64,000 nucleotides of DNA from Yoonia vestfoldensis SKA53 (GTDB lineage: Bacteria > Pseudomonadota > Alphaproteobacteria > Rhodobacterales > Rhodobacteraceae). Positions 18,900 to 27,588 of the stretch are shown in pieces. Position numbers and translations under genes: made by a program. Where the stretch lies: the NCBI RefSeq assembly GCF_000152785.1, contig NZ_CH672414.1, positions 1,481,154 through 1,545,153 on the forward strand, written 5' to 3'. Position 1 is the stretch's first letter. Every line of letters begins with the position of its first letter. The notes under the pieces were generated by a model, which had not been told where the DNA came from, did not search any database, and worked only from the letters and a program-made list of their open reading frames with translations.

Positions 18900-20336
18900 A
18901 TGATGCATCTGTGGTTGCGCCACGGGCAGGCGTTATCCGAGCCAGTGGTGACTTTCATCGCACGGAAACTGACGGGCCTTGTGCTGGCGGTTTGCGTGAC
19001 CGGATCGGCGATCAGCGCGCAAACTTCGATCGATCTGTCCCTGCAGGAGGCCCGCGATCTTGCCAGACAGGCGCTTTTCGCGGGCGACAGCGCCTTGGCG
19101 CTCGATCTTGCGCGTGCGGTGCTGTCGCAGGAGCCCGATGACCGCGCGGCATGGATCCTTGTTGCCGCCGCCGCCCCGCAGCAAGGCGACACCGCCACTG
19201 GCCGCAGGGCGGGTGCGCGGGCCTTTGCCCTGTCACAGAGCGATGAACACCGCTATGAGGCCGCGCGCCTGACAGCATTGGCCGCCGCCGAAGAAGAGAG
19301 GTTCATCCTTGCGACCTATTGGCTGCGCCGTGCGCTGATCGTGGCCCCCAATGACGCAGAACGCGCCCAGACCAGGGCCGATGGCAGCGTTATCCGCCGC
19401 CTGAACCCGTGGTCCTTTGATCTATCGGCATCGCTGGTGCCGTCTTCTAACGTGAACGGCGGGGCTGCGGGCGGTGTCGCCGCTGCACCGGGCACGCCGA
19501 CGGGCTCGCTGTCAGATGACGCACAGGCGCTGGCGGGGTGGCGCGGTGCGCTAGGTCTTGGGGCGACTTACCGGCTGCAGGAAAGCCCGACCAGCCGCAT
19601 CCTGATCGGGACCCAATATCAAGGCGCGCGTATCCGGATCACCGAGGCTGTCAATGTGCCGGACGAGGCGCTGGCAACCGATAAAATCACCTTCAACCTG
19701 CGCCATGACCGCGCCTTGGGCATCGGCAGCATCGGGGCGCAGCTGTCCTATGCGATGGTCGATTACCGCGATCTGGACAATGTGACATTGCAAACCGAGG
19801 TGCAGAAATTCGATGTCTGGCAGTTCGATATCGACCGGCGGCTGCCGCTTGGCGACAGGTCCGACATCAGCGTCATGGCAGGGCGCAGCTGGACATCCTA
19901 TGATCAGGCCCTGATCAGCGATGTGGTGCGCACCACCTTTGGTGCCGCCTATGGTTACGGGTTGCAAAACCGAGACCAGATCAATGCCAGCATCAGCTAT
20001 GCCGATGCCGCAGGCGGCAATGCGAATTACACATCCACCGAATGGACGGCGCAGATCAGCTATACCCGGGCAGACCCGATTGGCCCAGTGTCGCTCAGCA
20101 TCAGCGGCGGGGCGTCAAAGGCCGATTTTCCCGACTACAGCATCGGCCCTTTCACTGTCGCGGGTGGTCGCCAAGACACCACTTTGTTTTATGGCGCCAC
20201 GATCGGTTTTCCCGCTGTCAGCTATGCCGGGTTCACCCCGGTTCTGAATATCACCGGCAGTAATACCGACAGCAATGTCACTCGTTTCACCCGCGACAGC
20301 CTGTCAGCGGGCATCACGATCCAGTCAGAGTTTTGA
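18900..20336 (+). CDS. TPR + outer-membrane beta-barrel protein (Slam/DUF560-like)
   Basis: About 478 residues. A hydrophobic signal segment (LTGLVLAVCVTGSAISAQ) is followed by a TPR-like helical region (residues about 50-165) and then by amphipathic strands ending in a terminal Phe (IQSEF), typical of a barrel. The transition NPWSFDLSASLVPSSNVNGG resembles surface lipoprotein assembly modifiers. Function as Slam is inferred. Start is ambiguous: TTG 18891, ATG 18900/18903 or GTG 18945. A short inverted repeat, CTATCC-AA-GGATAG, lies upstream at 18796-18809. Confidence 0.7.
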   Translation: MMHLWLRHGQALSEPVVTFIARKLTGLVLAVCVTGSAISAQTSIDLSLQEARDLARQALFAGDSALALDLARAVLSQEPDDRAAWILVAAAAPQQGDTATGRRAGARAFALSQSDEHRYEAARLTALAAAEEERFILATYWLRRALIVAPNDAERAQTRADGSVIRRLNPWSFDLSASLVPSSNVNGGAAGGVAAAPGTPTGSLSDDAQALAGWRGALGLGATYRLQESPTSRILIGTQYQGARIRITEAVNVPDEALATDKITFNLRHDRALGIGSIGAQLSYAMVDYRDLDNVTLQTEVQKFDVWQFDIDRRLPLGDRSDISVMAGRSWTSYDQALISDVVRTTFGAAYGYGLQNRDQINASISYADAAGGNANYTSTEWTAQISYTRADPIGPVSLSISGGASKADFPDYSIGPFTVAGGRQDTTLFYGATIGFPAVSYAGFTPVLNITGSNTDSNVTRFTRDSLSAGITIQSEF

Positions 20337-20476
20337 TTTGCGGTTCCTGCCACAAGACGCATCCTGGGCAGGATGATGCCGGTCGCAAGCAAGTTGAACC
20401 TATATCTGCCGACTTGGTGTCCAATGAAACGTCATCAGACTGCAAAGCGCAATATAGCGATATCAAACCATAAAGA

Positions 20477-20551
20477 TGGTGCTGTGAGAGAGGATTGAAC
20501 TCTCGACCTCACCCTTACCAAGGGTGTGCTCTGCCACTGAGCTACCACAGC
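20477..20551 (-). tRNA. tRNA-Thr (GGT)
   Basis: 75 nt on the minus strand including an encoded CCA. The acceptor begins GCTGTGG, the D-arm has GCTC/GAGC, and the anticodon loop is TTGGTAA with anticodon GGT between CACCC and GGGTG. The T-arm loop is TTCAATC. Confidence 0.93.
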
Positions 20552-20637
20552 ATCCGTGAGGCGGGGGATTACCGACATTCGCCTGCGCGTGCAAGCCCTC
20601 TCTGGACGGTTTTTGCGGGTCTTGCTAACAGGGTGCC

Positions 20638-20787
20638 ATGGACAGCAAAGACAGCAAGCCACAGCCTGCCAAACCCGCCGCAACGCGCGAAGAAAGGTTG
20701 AAAGCCGCGCTTAAGGCCAATATGGCCAAGCGCAAGGCACAGGCGCGCGCCCGCGACGCGGGTGCAGACAAACAAAAGAAAGACTAG
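20638..20787 (+). CDS. Small basic protein (49 aa), conserved type
   Basis: ATG at 20638 opens a 49-codon frame beginning [20 protein letters not shown] and ending KQKKD. It is very rich in Lys, Arg and Ala, with no membrane segment. The stop is 5 bp before murA. The good codon use and tight spacing suggest a real leader gene of the murA operon. Function unknown. Confidence 0.6.
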   Translation: MDSKDSKPQPAKPAATREERLKAALKANMAKRKAQARARDAGADKQKKD

Positions 20788-20792
20788 GCAGC

Positions 20793-22058
20793 ATGGATTC
20801 CATTTTGGTCAAGGGCGGTGCGGCACTCAACGGCAAGATCCAGATCGCCGGTGCCAAGAACGCGGCGCTGGCGCTGATGCCCGCGACCCTGCTGTCAGAG
20901 GAGCCGCTGACCCTGACCAACGCGCCGCGCCTGTCGGATATCAAAACGATGACAGCACTGCTGCAATCCTTGGGCGTCGAGGTCACGTCGATGCAGAACG
21001 GCAAGGTGCAGGTGCTGTCGTCGCATGCCATGACCTCGACCCGCGCGGATTATGAAATCGTGCGCAAGATGCGCGCGTCCAACCTTGTGCTTGGTCCGCT
21101 GTTGGCCCGGCATCATCAGGCCATTGTCTCCTTGCCGGGCGGTTGCGCGATTGGCGCGCGGCCGATGGATATTCATGTCACAGCACTTGAAACCATGGGG
21201 GCCACGATCGAGTTGAAGGACGGCTATCTGCATGCGACCGCCAAGGGCGGGCTGAAAGGCGCGCGGGTCGCACTGCGGTTTGCCAGCGTGGGCGCCACCG
21301 AAAACGTGCTGATGGCCGCCACATTGGCCAAAGGCACGACGATCATCGAAAACGCCGCGCGCGAGCCGGAAATCGTCGATCTCGCCCAATGCCTGCGCCG
21401 CATGGGTGCGCAGATCGAGGGTGAAGGCACCAGCACGATCACTATTCAGGGCGTGGACCGGCTGGGCGCTGCGACCCATCCTGTCGTGACCGACCGGATC
21501 GAACTTGGCACCTATATGCTGGCCCCTGTTTTTGCAGGCGGCGCGGTGGAATGTCTGGGTGGACGGATGGATCTGGTCGCGTCTTTCGCCGAAAAACTGG
21601 CCGAGGCCGGTGTGGATGTCTCGGAAACTCCTGACGGGATCTTGGTGAAACGCAACGGCAGCCGCGCAAAGGCTGTCAATGTCACGACGGCCGTGTTCCC
21701 CGGCTTTCCGACGGATCTGCAGGCGCAGATGATGGCGATGCTTTGCACGGCGCAGGGGACATCGGTGCTGGAAGAAAAGATTTTCGAGAACCGTTTCATG
21801 CACGCCCCCGAACTGATCCGCATGGGGGCCAAGATCGACGTGCAGGGCGGGACCGCCACAGTGCAGGGTGTGGACCGCCTGAAAGGCGCGCCTGTCATGG
21901 CGACCGATCTGCGCGCCTCGGTGTCGCTGATCCTTGCGGGGCTGGCGGCAGAAGGTGAGACGCTGGTCAGTCGCGTCTATCACCTTGATCGCGGATACGA
22001 ACATGTCGAGGAAAAGCTGCGCGCCGTCGGGGCCAATATCGAACGGGTGTCAGCATGA
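20793..22058 (+). CDS. murA: UDP-N-acetylglucosamine 1-carboxyvinyltransferase
   Basis: 421 residues, first committed step of peptidoglycan synthesis (transfer of enolpyruvyl from PEP). The catalytic loop is [15 protein letters not shown] with Cys118, the fosfomycin target. It opens a run of housekeeping genes; the stop overlaps the DUF2948 ATG by 4 bp. Confidence 0.97.
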   Translation: MDSILVKGGAALNGKIQIAGAKNAALALMPATLLSEEPLTLTNAPRLSDIKTMTALLQSLGVEVTSMQNGKVQVLSSHAMTSTRADYEIVRKMRASNLVLGPLLARHHQAIVSLPGGCAIGARPMDIHVTALETMGATIELKDGYLHATAKGGLKGARVALRFASVGATENVLMAATLAKGTTIIENAAREPEIVDLAQCLRRMGAQIEGEGTSTITIQGVDRLGAATHPVVTDRIELGTYMLAPVFAGGAVECLGGRMDLVASFAEKLAEAGVDVSETPDGILVKRNGSRAKAVNVTTAVFPGFPTDLQAQMMAMLCTAQGTSVLEEKIFENRFMHAPELIRMGAKIDVQGGTATVQGVDRLKGAPVMATDLRASVSLILAGLAAEGETLVSRVYHLDRGYEHVEEKLRAVGANIERVSA

Positions 22059-22516
22059 CGCAGGACGCCAGTTTCCGCGACGGGGCGGACAAGCCTTTGC
22101 GCCTGCGCGCGATGGATGCCGATGATCTGGCAGTGATCGCCGCGATCACGCAGGATGCTGTGTTTCCGGTGTCGGAAATGCGCTGGGACCGCAAGGCGCG
22201 CCGCTTTGCCCTGTTGATCAACCGCTTTCGCTGGGAAAACGGGCGTCAGCAGCCCGAACGCGTGCAATCGGTGCTGGCGTTCGAGGATGTGATGGCCGTG
22301 CAAAGCCAGGGCATCGACAAGGCCGACAGCGATCTTGTCTGTTCGCTGTTGTCGATCAGTTTTGTGCCGACAGCCGATGGCGCGGGACGGGTCGAACTGA
22401 TGCTTGCGGGTGATGGCGCGATTGCCTTGAATGTCGAGGCATTGGAAGCCGTGCTGCGCGATGTGACCCAACCCTATGCAGCACCGTCAGGCAAGGCACC
22501 CACGCATCCCGACTGA
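22055..22516 (+). CDS. DUF2948 family protein
   Basis: 153 residues, with the conserved [21 protein letters not shown] start and FRWENG segment that I associate with DUF2948. The family occurs between murA and hisD in alphaproteobacteria. ATGA overlap with murA. No function is known. Confidence 0.85.
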   Translation: MTQDASFRDGADKPLRLRAMDADDLAVIAAITQDAVFPVSEMRWDRKARRFALLINRFRWENGRQQPERVQSVLAFEDVMAVQSQGIDKADSDLVCSLLSISFVPTADGAGRVELMLAGDGAIALNVEALEAVLRDVTQPYAAPSGKAPTHPD

Positions 22517-22584
22517 TACCCTGACTGATACCATTGAAGCGGCGCACCGTCCCCGCTATGTCCCCTGTCACGAAGGAGACATCA

Positions 22585-23892
22585 ATGCCGCAGTTCCTGT
22601 CCACGACCGACCCTGATTTCGAGGCCCGCTTTATCGCCCTTTTGGGCGCGAAACGCGAAGACAGCCCGGATGTGGATCATATCGTGGCCGAAATTATCGC
22701 CGATGTGCGCGCGCGCGGCGATCAGGCGGTCATTGACCTGACCTCGCGCTTTGACCGGCTTGACCTGACGCCGGACACGTTGCGCTTTACCCCCGCAGAA
22801 ATCGCCGCCGAATGCGCGCTGGTGTCCGACGAGGACCGTGCCGCGCTGGAACTCGCCGCCGCGCGCATCCGCGCCTATCATAGCCGCCAGATGCCTGACG
22901 ATGCCAGCTGGACCGATGACACAGGCGCCACGCTCGGCTGGCGCTGGACGCCGGTGTCGGCGGCGGGGCTTTATGTGCCGGGCGGGCTGGCCAGCTATCC
23001 GTCTTCGGTGCTGATGAACGCTATTCCGGCCAAGGTCGCGGGGGTTGCGCGCTTGGCCATCGTGGTGCCGACGCCGGACGGTGTGACCAATCCTTTGGTC
23101 CTGATGGCGGCACAGATCGCGGGGGTGGACGAAATCTATCGCATCGGCGGCGCGCAGGCGATTGCAGCACTGGCCTATGGCACCCAGACCATCCCGCCCG
23201 TGGACAAGATCACAGGGCCGGGCAATGCCTTTGTCGCGGCGGCCAAACGGCGGGTGTTCGGCAAGGTGGGGATCGACATGATCGCAGGGCCGTCGGAGAT
23301 ACTTGTCATCGCGGATCGTGACAATGACCCCGACTGGATCGCGCTTGATCTGTTGTCACAGGCCGAACATGACGAAAGCGCGCAATCGCTGTTGATCACC
23401 GATGATGCCGATTTCGGGCGCGCGGTGGCTGCGGCGGTCGATGCCCGGCTGCAAACGCTGGAACGGCGCGCCATTGCGGGGGCCAGCTGGCGCGATTTTG
23501 GCGCAATCATCACGGTCGCGGATATGGACGAGGCGGTGGCGCTGTCCGACCGGATCGCACCCGAACATCTGGAACTTTGCACGGCGGATGCCGATGCGCT
23601 GGCAGGCCGGATCACCCATGCGGGGGCGATCTTTATTGGCAGTTGGACACCAGAGGCAATCGGCGATTACATAGGCGGGCCAAACCATGTTTTGCCGACC
23701 GCGCGGTCGGCCCGTTTTTCGAGTGGATTATCCGTGATGGACTTTATCAAACGCACCACCCTGTCGCGCATGACGCCTGGCGCACTGGCCGCCATCGGCC
23801 CATCCGCCGAACGGCTGGCCAAATCCGAAAGCCTGCAAGCCCATGGGCTGAGCGTGCGCGCGCGGCTTGATCGGCTGAACCGGGGGAGCTGA
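22585..23892 (+). CDS. hisD: Histidinol dehydrogenase
   Basis: 435 residues, last two steps of histidine synthesis (histidinol to histidine, NAD). Motifs seen: AGLYVPGGLASYPSSVLMNA, GPGNAFVAAAKR, AEHDESAQS and GGPNHVLPT. ATG 22585 has GGAG upstream; the preceding in-frame Met residues lack a ribosome site. It is 1 bp from the UPF0262 gene. Confidence 0.96.
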   Translation: MPQFLSTTDPDFEARFIALLGAKREDSPDVDHIVAEIIADVRARGDQAVIDLTSRFDRLDLTPDTLRFTPAEIAAECALVSDEDRAALELAAARIRAYHSRQMPDDASWTDDTGATLGWRWTPVSAAGLYVPGGLASYPSSVLMNAIPAKVAGVARLAIVVPTPDGVTNPLVLMAAQIAGVDEIYRIGGAQAIAALAYGTQTIPPVDKITGPGNAFVAAAKRRVFGKVGIDMIAGPSEILVIADRDNDPDWIALDLLSQAEHDESAQSLLITDDADFGRAVAAAVDARLQTLERRAIAGASWRDFGAIITVADMDEAVALSDRIAPEHLELCTADADALAGRITHAGAIFIGSWTPEAIGDYIGGPNHVLPTARSARFSSGLSVMDFIKRTTLSRMTPGALAAIGPSAERLAKSESLQAHGLSVRARLDRLNRGS

Positions 23893-23893
23893 G

Positions 23894-24373
23894 ATGACGC
23901 GCATCGTCAATATCATCCTTGATGACAGCGGATTGCCCGCACCCACGCCCGAGATTGACCAGGAACGCAAGGTCGCGATGTTCGACCTGTTGGAAGACAA
24001 CAGTTTCGCCATGCCCCCGCGCGACGACCGCGCCGTGCCGGAAGGGCCGTTCAAGCTCGGCCTGTCGATCCGTGAAAAGCGGCTGGTGTTCGATATCCAA
24101 CTGGAGGACGGAACACCTGCGGGCGCGTTTCATCTATCGCTTGGGCCGTTCCGGCAGGTGGTGAAGGATTATTTCCAGATCTGCGCCAGCTATTTTGATG
24201 CGGTGAAAACACTCCCCCCCAGCCAGATCGAAACCATCGACATGGCCCGCCGTGGCATCCACAACGAAGGCGCGCGGGTATTGCAGGAACGGCTCGAAGG
24301 TAAGGCCGTGGTCGATAACGACACCGCCCGCCGCCTGTTCACGCTGATCTGTGTGCTGCATTTTGGGGGCTGA
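23894..24373 (+). CDS. UPF0262 family protein
   Basis: 159 residues beginning MTRIVNIILDDSGLPAPTP; central FKLGLSIREKRLVFDIQ. This matches UPF0262, which is typically encoded beside hisD in alphaproteobacteria. Biochemical role unknown. It is translationally coupled to hisD (1-bp gap) and to the next gene (1-bp gap). Confidence 0.88.
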   Translation: MTRIVNIILDDSGLPAPTPEIDQERKVAMFDLLEDNSFAMPPRDDRAVPEGPFKLGLSIREKRLVFDIQLEDGTPAGAFHLSLGPFRQVVKDYFQICASYFDAVKTLPPSQIETIDMARRGIHNEGARVLQERLEGKAVVDNDTARRLFTLICVLHFGG

Positions 24374-24374
24374 T

Positions 24375-24857
24375 GTGGGCGATACCGGCACCTATGCCCG
24401 CCTGCCCCAATCGGTGTTGTTTTGCTGCGACCATAATTCCGTTCGGTCCCCGATGGCCGAAGGGATCATGAAGAAACTTTACGGCAAACGCTGTTATGTC
24501 CAATCCGTCGGCGTCAAGAACGATATGGAAATAGACGGTTTTGCCATCACGGTCTGTGCCGAAATCGGAGTCGAAGTATCGCGCCACCGGTCGCGGTCAT
24601 TCGATGAGATGGAACAATGGGGCGATGACCTGTCGTCGTTCGATCTGGTGCTGGCGCTGTCGCCCGCCAGCCAGCGCCGCGCATTGGATCTGACGCAGTT
24701 CTTTCATCTTGATGTCGAATACTGGCCGATCATTGACCCCACAGGCATGGGTGACAGCCGCGAGGCGCGTCTGGCGTTGTACCGGCAAGCTCGCGACCAG
24801 ATTCATGACCGGTTGGTCGCCCGCTTTGGTCCTGCGACGGATGATCCGTCCGCATGA
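24375..24857 (+). CDS. Low-molecular-weight protein tyrosine phosphatase family protein
   Basis: About 160 residues. The C-x5-R-S loop is seen as CDHNSVRS, and the general acid Asp lies in the WPIIDPTG region. The fold is shared by LMW phosphatases and thioredoxin-type arsenate reductases; the neighbours give no sign of arsenic resistance. Start taken as GTG 24375, one base past the UPF0262 stop; a GTG at 24351 inside that gene is the alternative. Confidence 0.85.
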   Translation: MGDTGTYARLPQSVLFCCDHNSVRSPMAEGIMKKLYGKRCYVQSVGVKNDMEIDGFAITVCAEIGVEVSRHRSRSFDEMEQWGDDLSSFDLVLALSPASQRRALDLTQFFHLDVEYWPIIDPTGMGDSREARLALYRQARDQIHDRLVARFGPATDDPSA

Positions 24858-24963
24858 CACGCGATCCATTCGCAGCACATGCATATTTACCCTTGAAAAA
24901 CGAACCGGACAGGCGCATTTAGCAGCGGTTCGCAAAGAGCGGACGAGATATACAGGAGATCAC

Positions 24964-25182
24964 ATGGCCAAGGAAGAACTGCTCGAATTCCCAGGTGTCG
25001 TGAAAGAACTTCTGCCGAACGCGACATTTCGGGTCGAGCTGGAAAACGGCCATGAGATCATCGCGCATACGGCAGGCAAGATGCGCAAGAACCGCATCCG
25101 CGTTCTGGCAGGCGACAAGGTGCAGGTCGAAATGACCCCCTATGACCTGACAAAGGGTCGGATCAATTATCGTTTCAAGTAA
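24964..25182 (+). CDS. infA: Translation initiation factor IF-1
   Basis: 72 residues, exact family length, an S1/OB-fold: [19 protein letters not shown] at the start and RINYRFK at the end. ATG 24964 has AGGAGA upstream. A 106-bp leader separates it from the phosphatase gene, so it may have its own promoter. Confidence 0.98.
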   Translation: MAKEELLEFPGVVKELLPNATFRVELENGHEIIAHTAGKMRKNRIRVLAGDKVQVEMTPYDLTKGRINYRFK

Positions 25183-25233
25183 GGCGATACCGATGGTTCG
25201 CCCTTTGCGGACAGGCGTTTTGCGCCGCGCGAC

Positions 25234-25839
25234 ATGACCACCCTGCCCCCCGATACCGGATTGAAACTGATCCTCGGCTCTGGCTCGCCCCGGCGGCTGG
25301 AGCTTTTGGCGCAGCTTGGTGTCGTGCCGGACGCTGTGCGCCCGCCCGACATCGACGAAGACGTGCGCCGCGCCGAATTGCCGCGCGATTATGTCAAACG
25401 GATCGCCATGGAAAAGCTGGCCGCGATGGTGGCCGATGACGATACCGTTGTGCTATGCGCCGATACGACCGTCGCACTTGGGCGGCGGATCATGGGCAAA
25501 CCACGTGATGCAGGCGAGGCGGCGGAGTTTCTTTATGCGCTGTCGGGCCGGCGGCACAAGGTCATCACTGCTGTGGCCGTCAAGCGCGGTACGCGGACAT
25601 GGCTGCGCGATGTACAAAGCACGGTCGCGTTCAAACAATTATCCGATGCCGAAGTGAACGCCTACCTGGCCAGCGGTGACTGGCAGGGCAAGGCGGGCGG
25701 CTATGCGATCCAGGGGCCTGCAGGGGCGTTTATCCCGTGGATCAACGGGTCTTATACCGGCATCGTGGGCCTGCCGCTGACCGAAACCGCCGGACTGCTG
25801 ACCGCCGCCGGCTATTCATTATACAAGGACGCGTTATGA
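25234..25839 (+). CDS. maf: Maf-family nucleoside triphosphate pyrophosphatase
   Basis: 201 residues. The Maf signature SGSPRR is near the N-terminus, and the catalytic region reads [17 protein letters not shown]. These enzymes hydrolyse dTTP/UTP or modified nucleotides. ATGA overlap with the ribonuclease gene gives the common maf-rng pairing. Confidence 0.93.
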   Translation: MTTLPPDTGLKLILGSGSPRRLELLAQLGVVPDAVRPPDIDEDVRRAELPRDYVKRIAMEKLAAMVADDDTVVLCADTTVALGRRIMGKPRDAGEAAEFLYALSGRRHKVITAVAVKRGTRTWLRDVQSTVAFKQLSDAEVNAYLASGDWQGKAGGYAIQGPAGAFIPWINGSYTGIVGLPLTETAGLLTAAGYSLYKDAL

Positions 25840-26870
25840 AGGGTCGTAGCATCATCCTCGATCATGTGAACGGGCTTGAAGCCGCGGCATATCTTGTCGA
25901 TGGCAAGCTTGACGATCTGCTGATCGACCAGACCGACGCCCCGCGCCCCGGTGCGATCTATCGCGCGATCTGCGACCGGCCGATCAAGGGGCAAGGCGGC
26001 ATGATGCTGCGCCTGCCCGACGGCGACACCGCCTTTCTGCGCGCAGGCAAGGGGCTGCGGCAGGGTCAGGCGCTGCTGGTGCAGGTCACAGGCTATGCCG
26101 AAGGCAGCAAGGCCGTCCCTGTGACCGACCGCGTGCTATTCAAAAGCCGCTATGCGATCGTGACACCGGGTAAGCCGGGGCTGAACATCTCGCGCCAGAT
26201 CGTCGACGAGGACATCCGCGATAATCTGCTGGCTATCGCGCATGCCGCGCATGAGGGAGAGCACGGGCTGATCCTGCGGTCATCTTGCGAAACAGCCGAT
26301 CCGACCGAGATCGCCGAGGATATCACAGCGATGCTGGACCTTGCCGATGCGGTGCTGGCCGATGCAGACGGTGACAGCCCAGAGGCGCTGACCGAAGGCG
26401 ACAGCCCGCATGTGCTGGCCTGGCGCGACTGGACCGGCGCAAGCGAGATCGTGACCGTACCGGGCAGCTTTGCCAGCCACGGGGTGCTGGAACAGATCGC
26501 GGCATTGGGTCAGGCGCTGGTGCCGCTGGGCGAAGGGCAGATGTATGTCGAACCCACCCGCGCGCTGGTCGCCGTGGATGTGAACACAGGCAGCGACACG
26601 ACCCCTGCAGCGGCGCTGAAGGCCAACCTCGCCGCTGCCCGCGCCTTACCGCGCGCGCTGCGGCTCCGGGGTTTGGGTGGACAGATCAGCGTGGATTTCG
26701 TGTCAATGTCCAAGACGCACCGCAAACAGGTTGAACAATCTTTGCGCGCCGCCTTTAAGAACGACCCTGTCGAGACATCGCTGGTCGGCTGGACGCCCAT
26801 GGGCCTGTTCGAACTGCAGCGCAAACGCGAACGGCTGCCGTTGCCCGCGGACCTGCTGAGGCGGCTGTGA
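25836..26870 (+). CDS. rng: Ribonuclease E/G family protein (short form)
   Basis: 344 residues, shorter than RNase G of enterobacteria (about 489). The catalytic core is present: [10 protein letters not shown] with the first metal Asp, [17 protein letters not shown] with the second. The zinc-link and C-terminal regions are absent, and the N-terminal S1-like part is short. Likely an RNA-processing endonuclease, possibly a reduced family branch. It starts inside maf and overlaps yacG. Confidence 0.85.
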   Translation: MKGRSIILDHVNGLEAAAYLVDGKLDDLLIDQTDAPRPGAIYRAICDRPIKGQGGMMLRLPDGDTAFLRAGKGLRQGQALLVQVTGYAEGSKAVPVTDRVLFKSRYAIVTPGKPGLNISRQIVDEDIRDNLLAIAHAAHEGEHGLILRSSCETADPTEIAEDITAMLDLADAVLADADGDSPEALTEGDSPHVLAWRDWTGASEIVTVPGSFASHGVLEQIAALGQALVPLGEGQMYVEPTRALVAVDVNTGSDTTPAAALKANLAAARALPRALRLRGLGGQISVDFVSMSKTHRKQVEQSLRAAFKNDPVETSLVGWTPMGLFELQRKRERLPLPADLLRRL

Positions 26871-27052
26871 TGGCCTGCCCGATCTGTAACCGGCCCACCG
26901 ACAAGGCCTATCGCCCGTTTTGTTCGCGCCGCTGCGCCGATGTCGATCTGGGTAAATGGCTGACTGGCAGCTACGCAATACCCGCCGGCCGGGACGACGC
27001 CGAGGACGATGATCCCGACCTGGCCGAAGACGGTGACGGGAAACTGCATTAA
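26870..27052 (+). CDS. yacG: DNA gyrase inhibitor YacG (zinc protein)
   Basis: 60 residues. The zinc ligands are CPIC near the N-terminus and the CSRRC pair; DLGKWL follows, then an acidic tail. ATG 26870 shares a base with the ribonuclease stop. This is the last core gene before tRNA-Phe. Confidence 0.92.
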   Translation: MACPICNRPTDKAYRPFCSRRCADVDLGKWLTGSYAIPAGRDDAEDDDPDLAEDGDGKLH

Positions 27053-27126
27053 GCCCGCCTTTCCCTCTGGACACCCGCGCAGGCCACGTCTAAAAGCGCG
27101 CTACCCGACGGATATTCCGTCCCGGT

Positions 27127-27201
27127 GCCCGGGTAGCTCAGGGGTAGAGCAGTGGATTGAAAATCCTCGTGTCGGTGGTTCGATTCCGCCCCTGGGCACC
27201 A
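27127..27201 (+). tRNA. tRNA-Phe (GAA), island target
   Basis: 75 nt with encoded CCA. Acceptor GCCCGGG pairs with CCTGGGC; anticodon loop TTGAAAA gives GAA; T-loop TTCGATT. A U-U mismatch sits at anticodon stem positions 28-42. The 3' part from the anticodon loop onward recurs at 62177-62224, marking it as an integration site; the tRNA stays intact here. Confidence 0.95.
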
Positions 27202-27204
27202 TTT
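27157..27204 (+). repeat. Direct repeat att, left copy (in tRNA-Phe)
   Basis: A 48-bp stretch running from the anticodon loop (TTGAAAATCC) through CCA to ATTT. It is identical to 62177-62224. Identity ends exactly where the flanks differ (A vs C before, A vs T after). This is the expected core of a tyrosine-integrase attachment site. Confidence 0.93.
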
Positions 27205-27588
27205 AAACCAACAATAACAACGCTGTAAGTATCGCACATTTTGACGAAATGTGTTGCACACTCATCGCACAGTTTTGTGCTGCGTTTGTGGGTTCGAACA
27301 CTGTGTTGAACACAGTGTTTGCGAGTCGCGGGTTTGAACACTGTGTTGGCAACATAATGTTTGGGGCACAGTTTTGCGGATTACTAATTTTGCGGCAGTT
27401 TTATTGATCAGTGTCCAAACTGTATAGTAGCAGGCTAATGTGGCTTATCTTCCTGTCTTCATTCGAAATCTCCTAGTTAATATTGCCGAGAAAATTCTAT
27501 TCATTCAGCCTCTTATATCCAGGGGGGACTACCGAAACTACGCGAGTGTATTCCCCGCTGTTACACACTTTTCGTTTCAGTGATACAC
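27205..27588. other. Gene-free left arm of the island
   Basis: 384 bp with no credible gene. It holds a palindrome AACACTGTGTT-G-AACACAGTGTT at 27297-27319 and a further half-copy at 27336-27346. The first roughly 130 bp align without gaps to the sequence after the right att copy. The rest is AT-rich up to the glycosyltransferase stop. Confidence 0.7.
27297..27319. repeat. Palindrome AACACTGTGTT-N-AACACAGTGTT, copy 1
   Basis: Perfect 11-bp arms around a single G. A close copy (one mismatch) is at 62052-62074 just inside the right att, and a degenerate copy is at 62317-62339 just outside. The placement near each att suggests recombinase or excision-factor arm sites (inference). Confidence 0.75.

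Noticed and set aside
20895-22004. 369-codon minus-strand frame
   Set aside because: Antisense of murA; composition rich in His/Arg/Gln typical of shadows.
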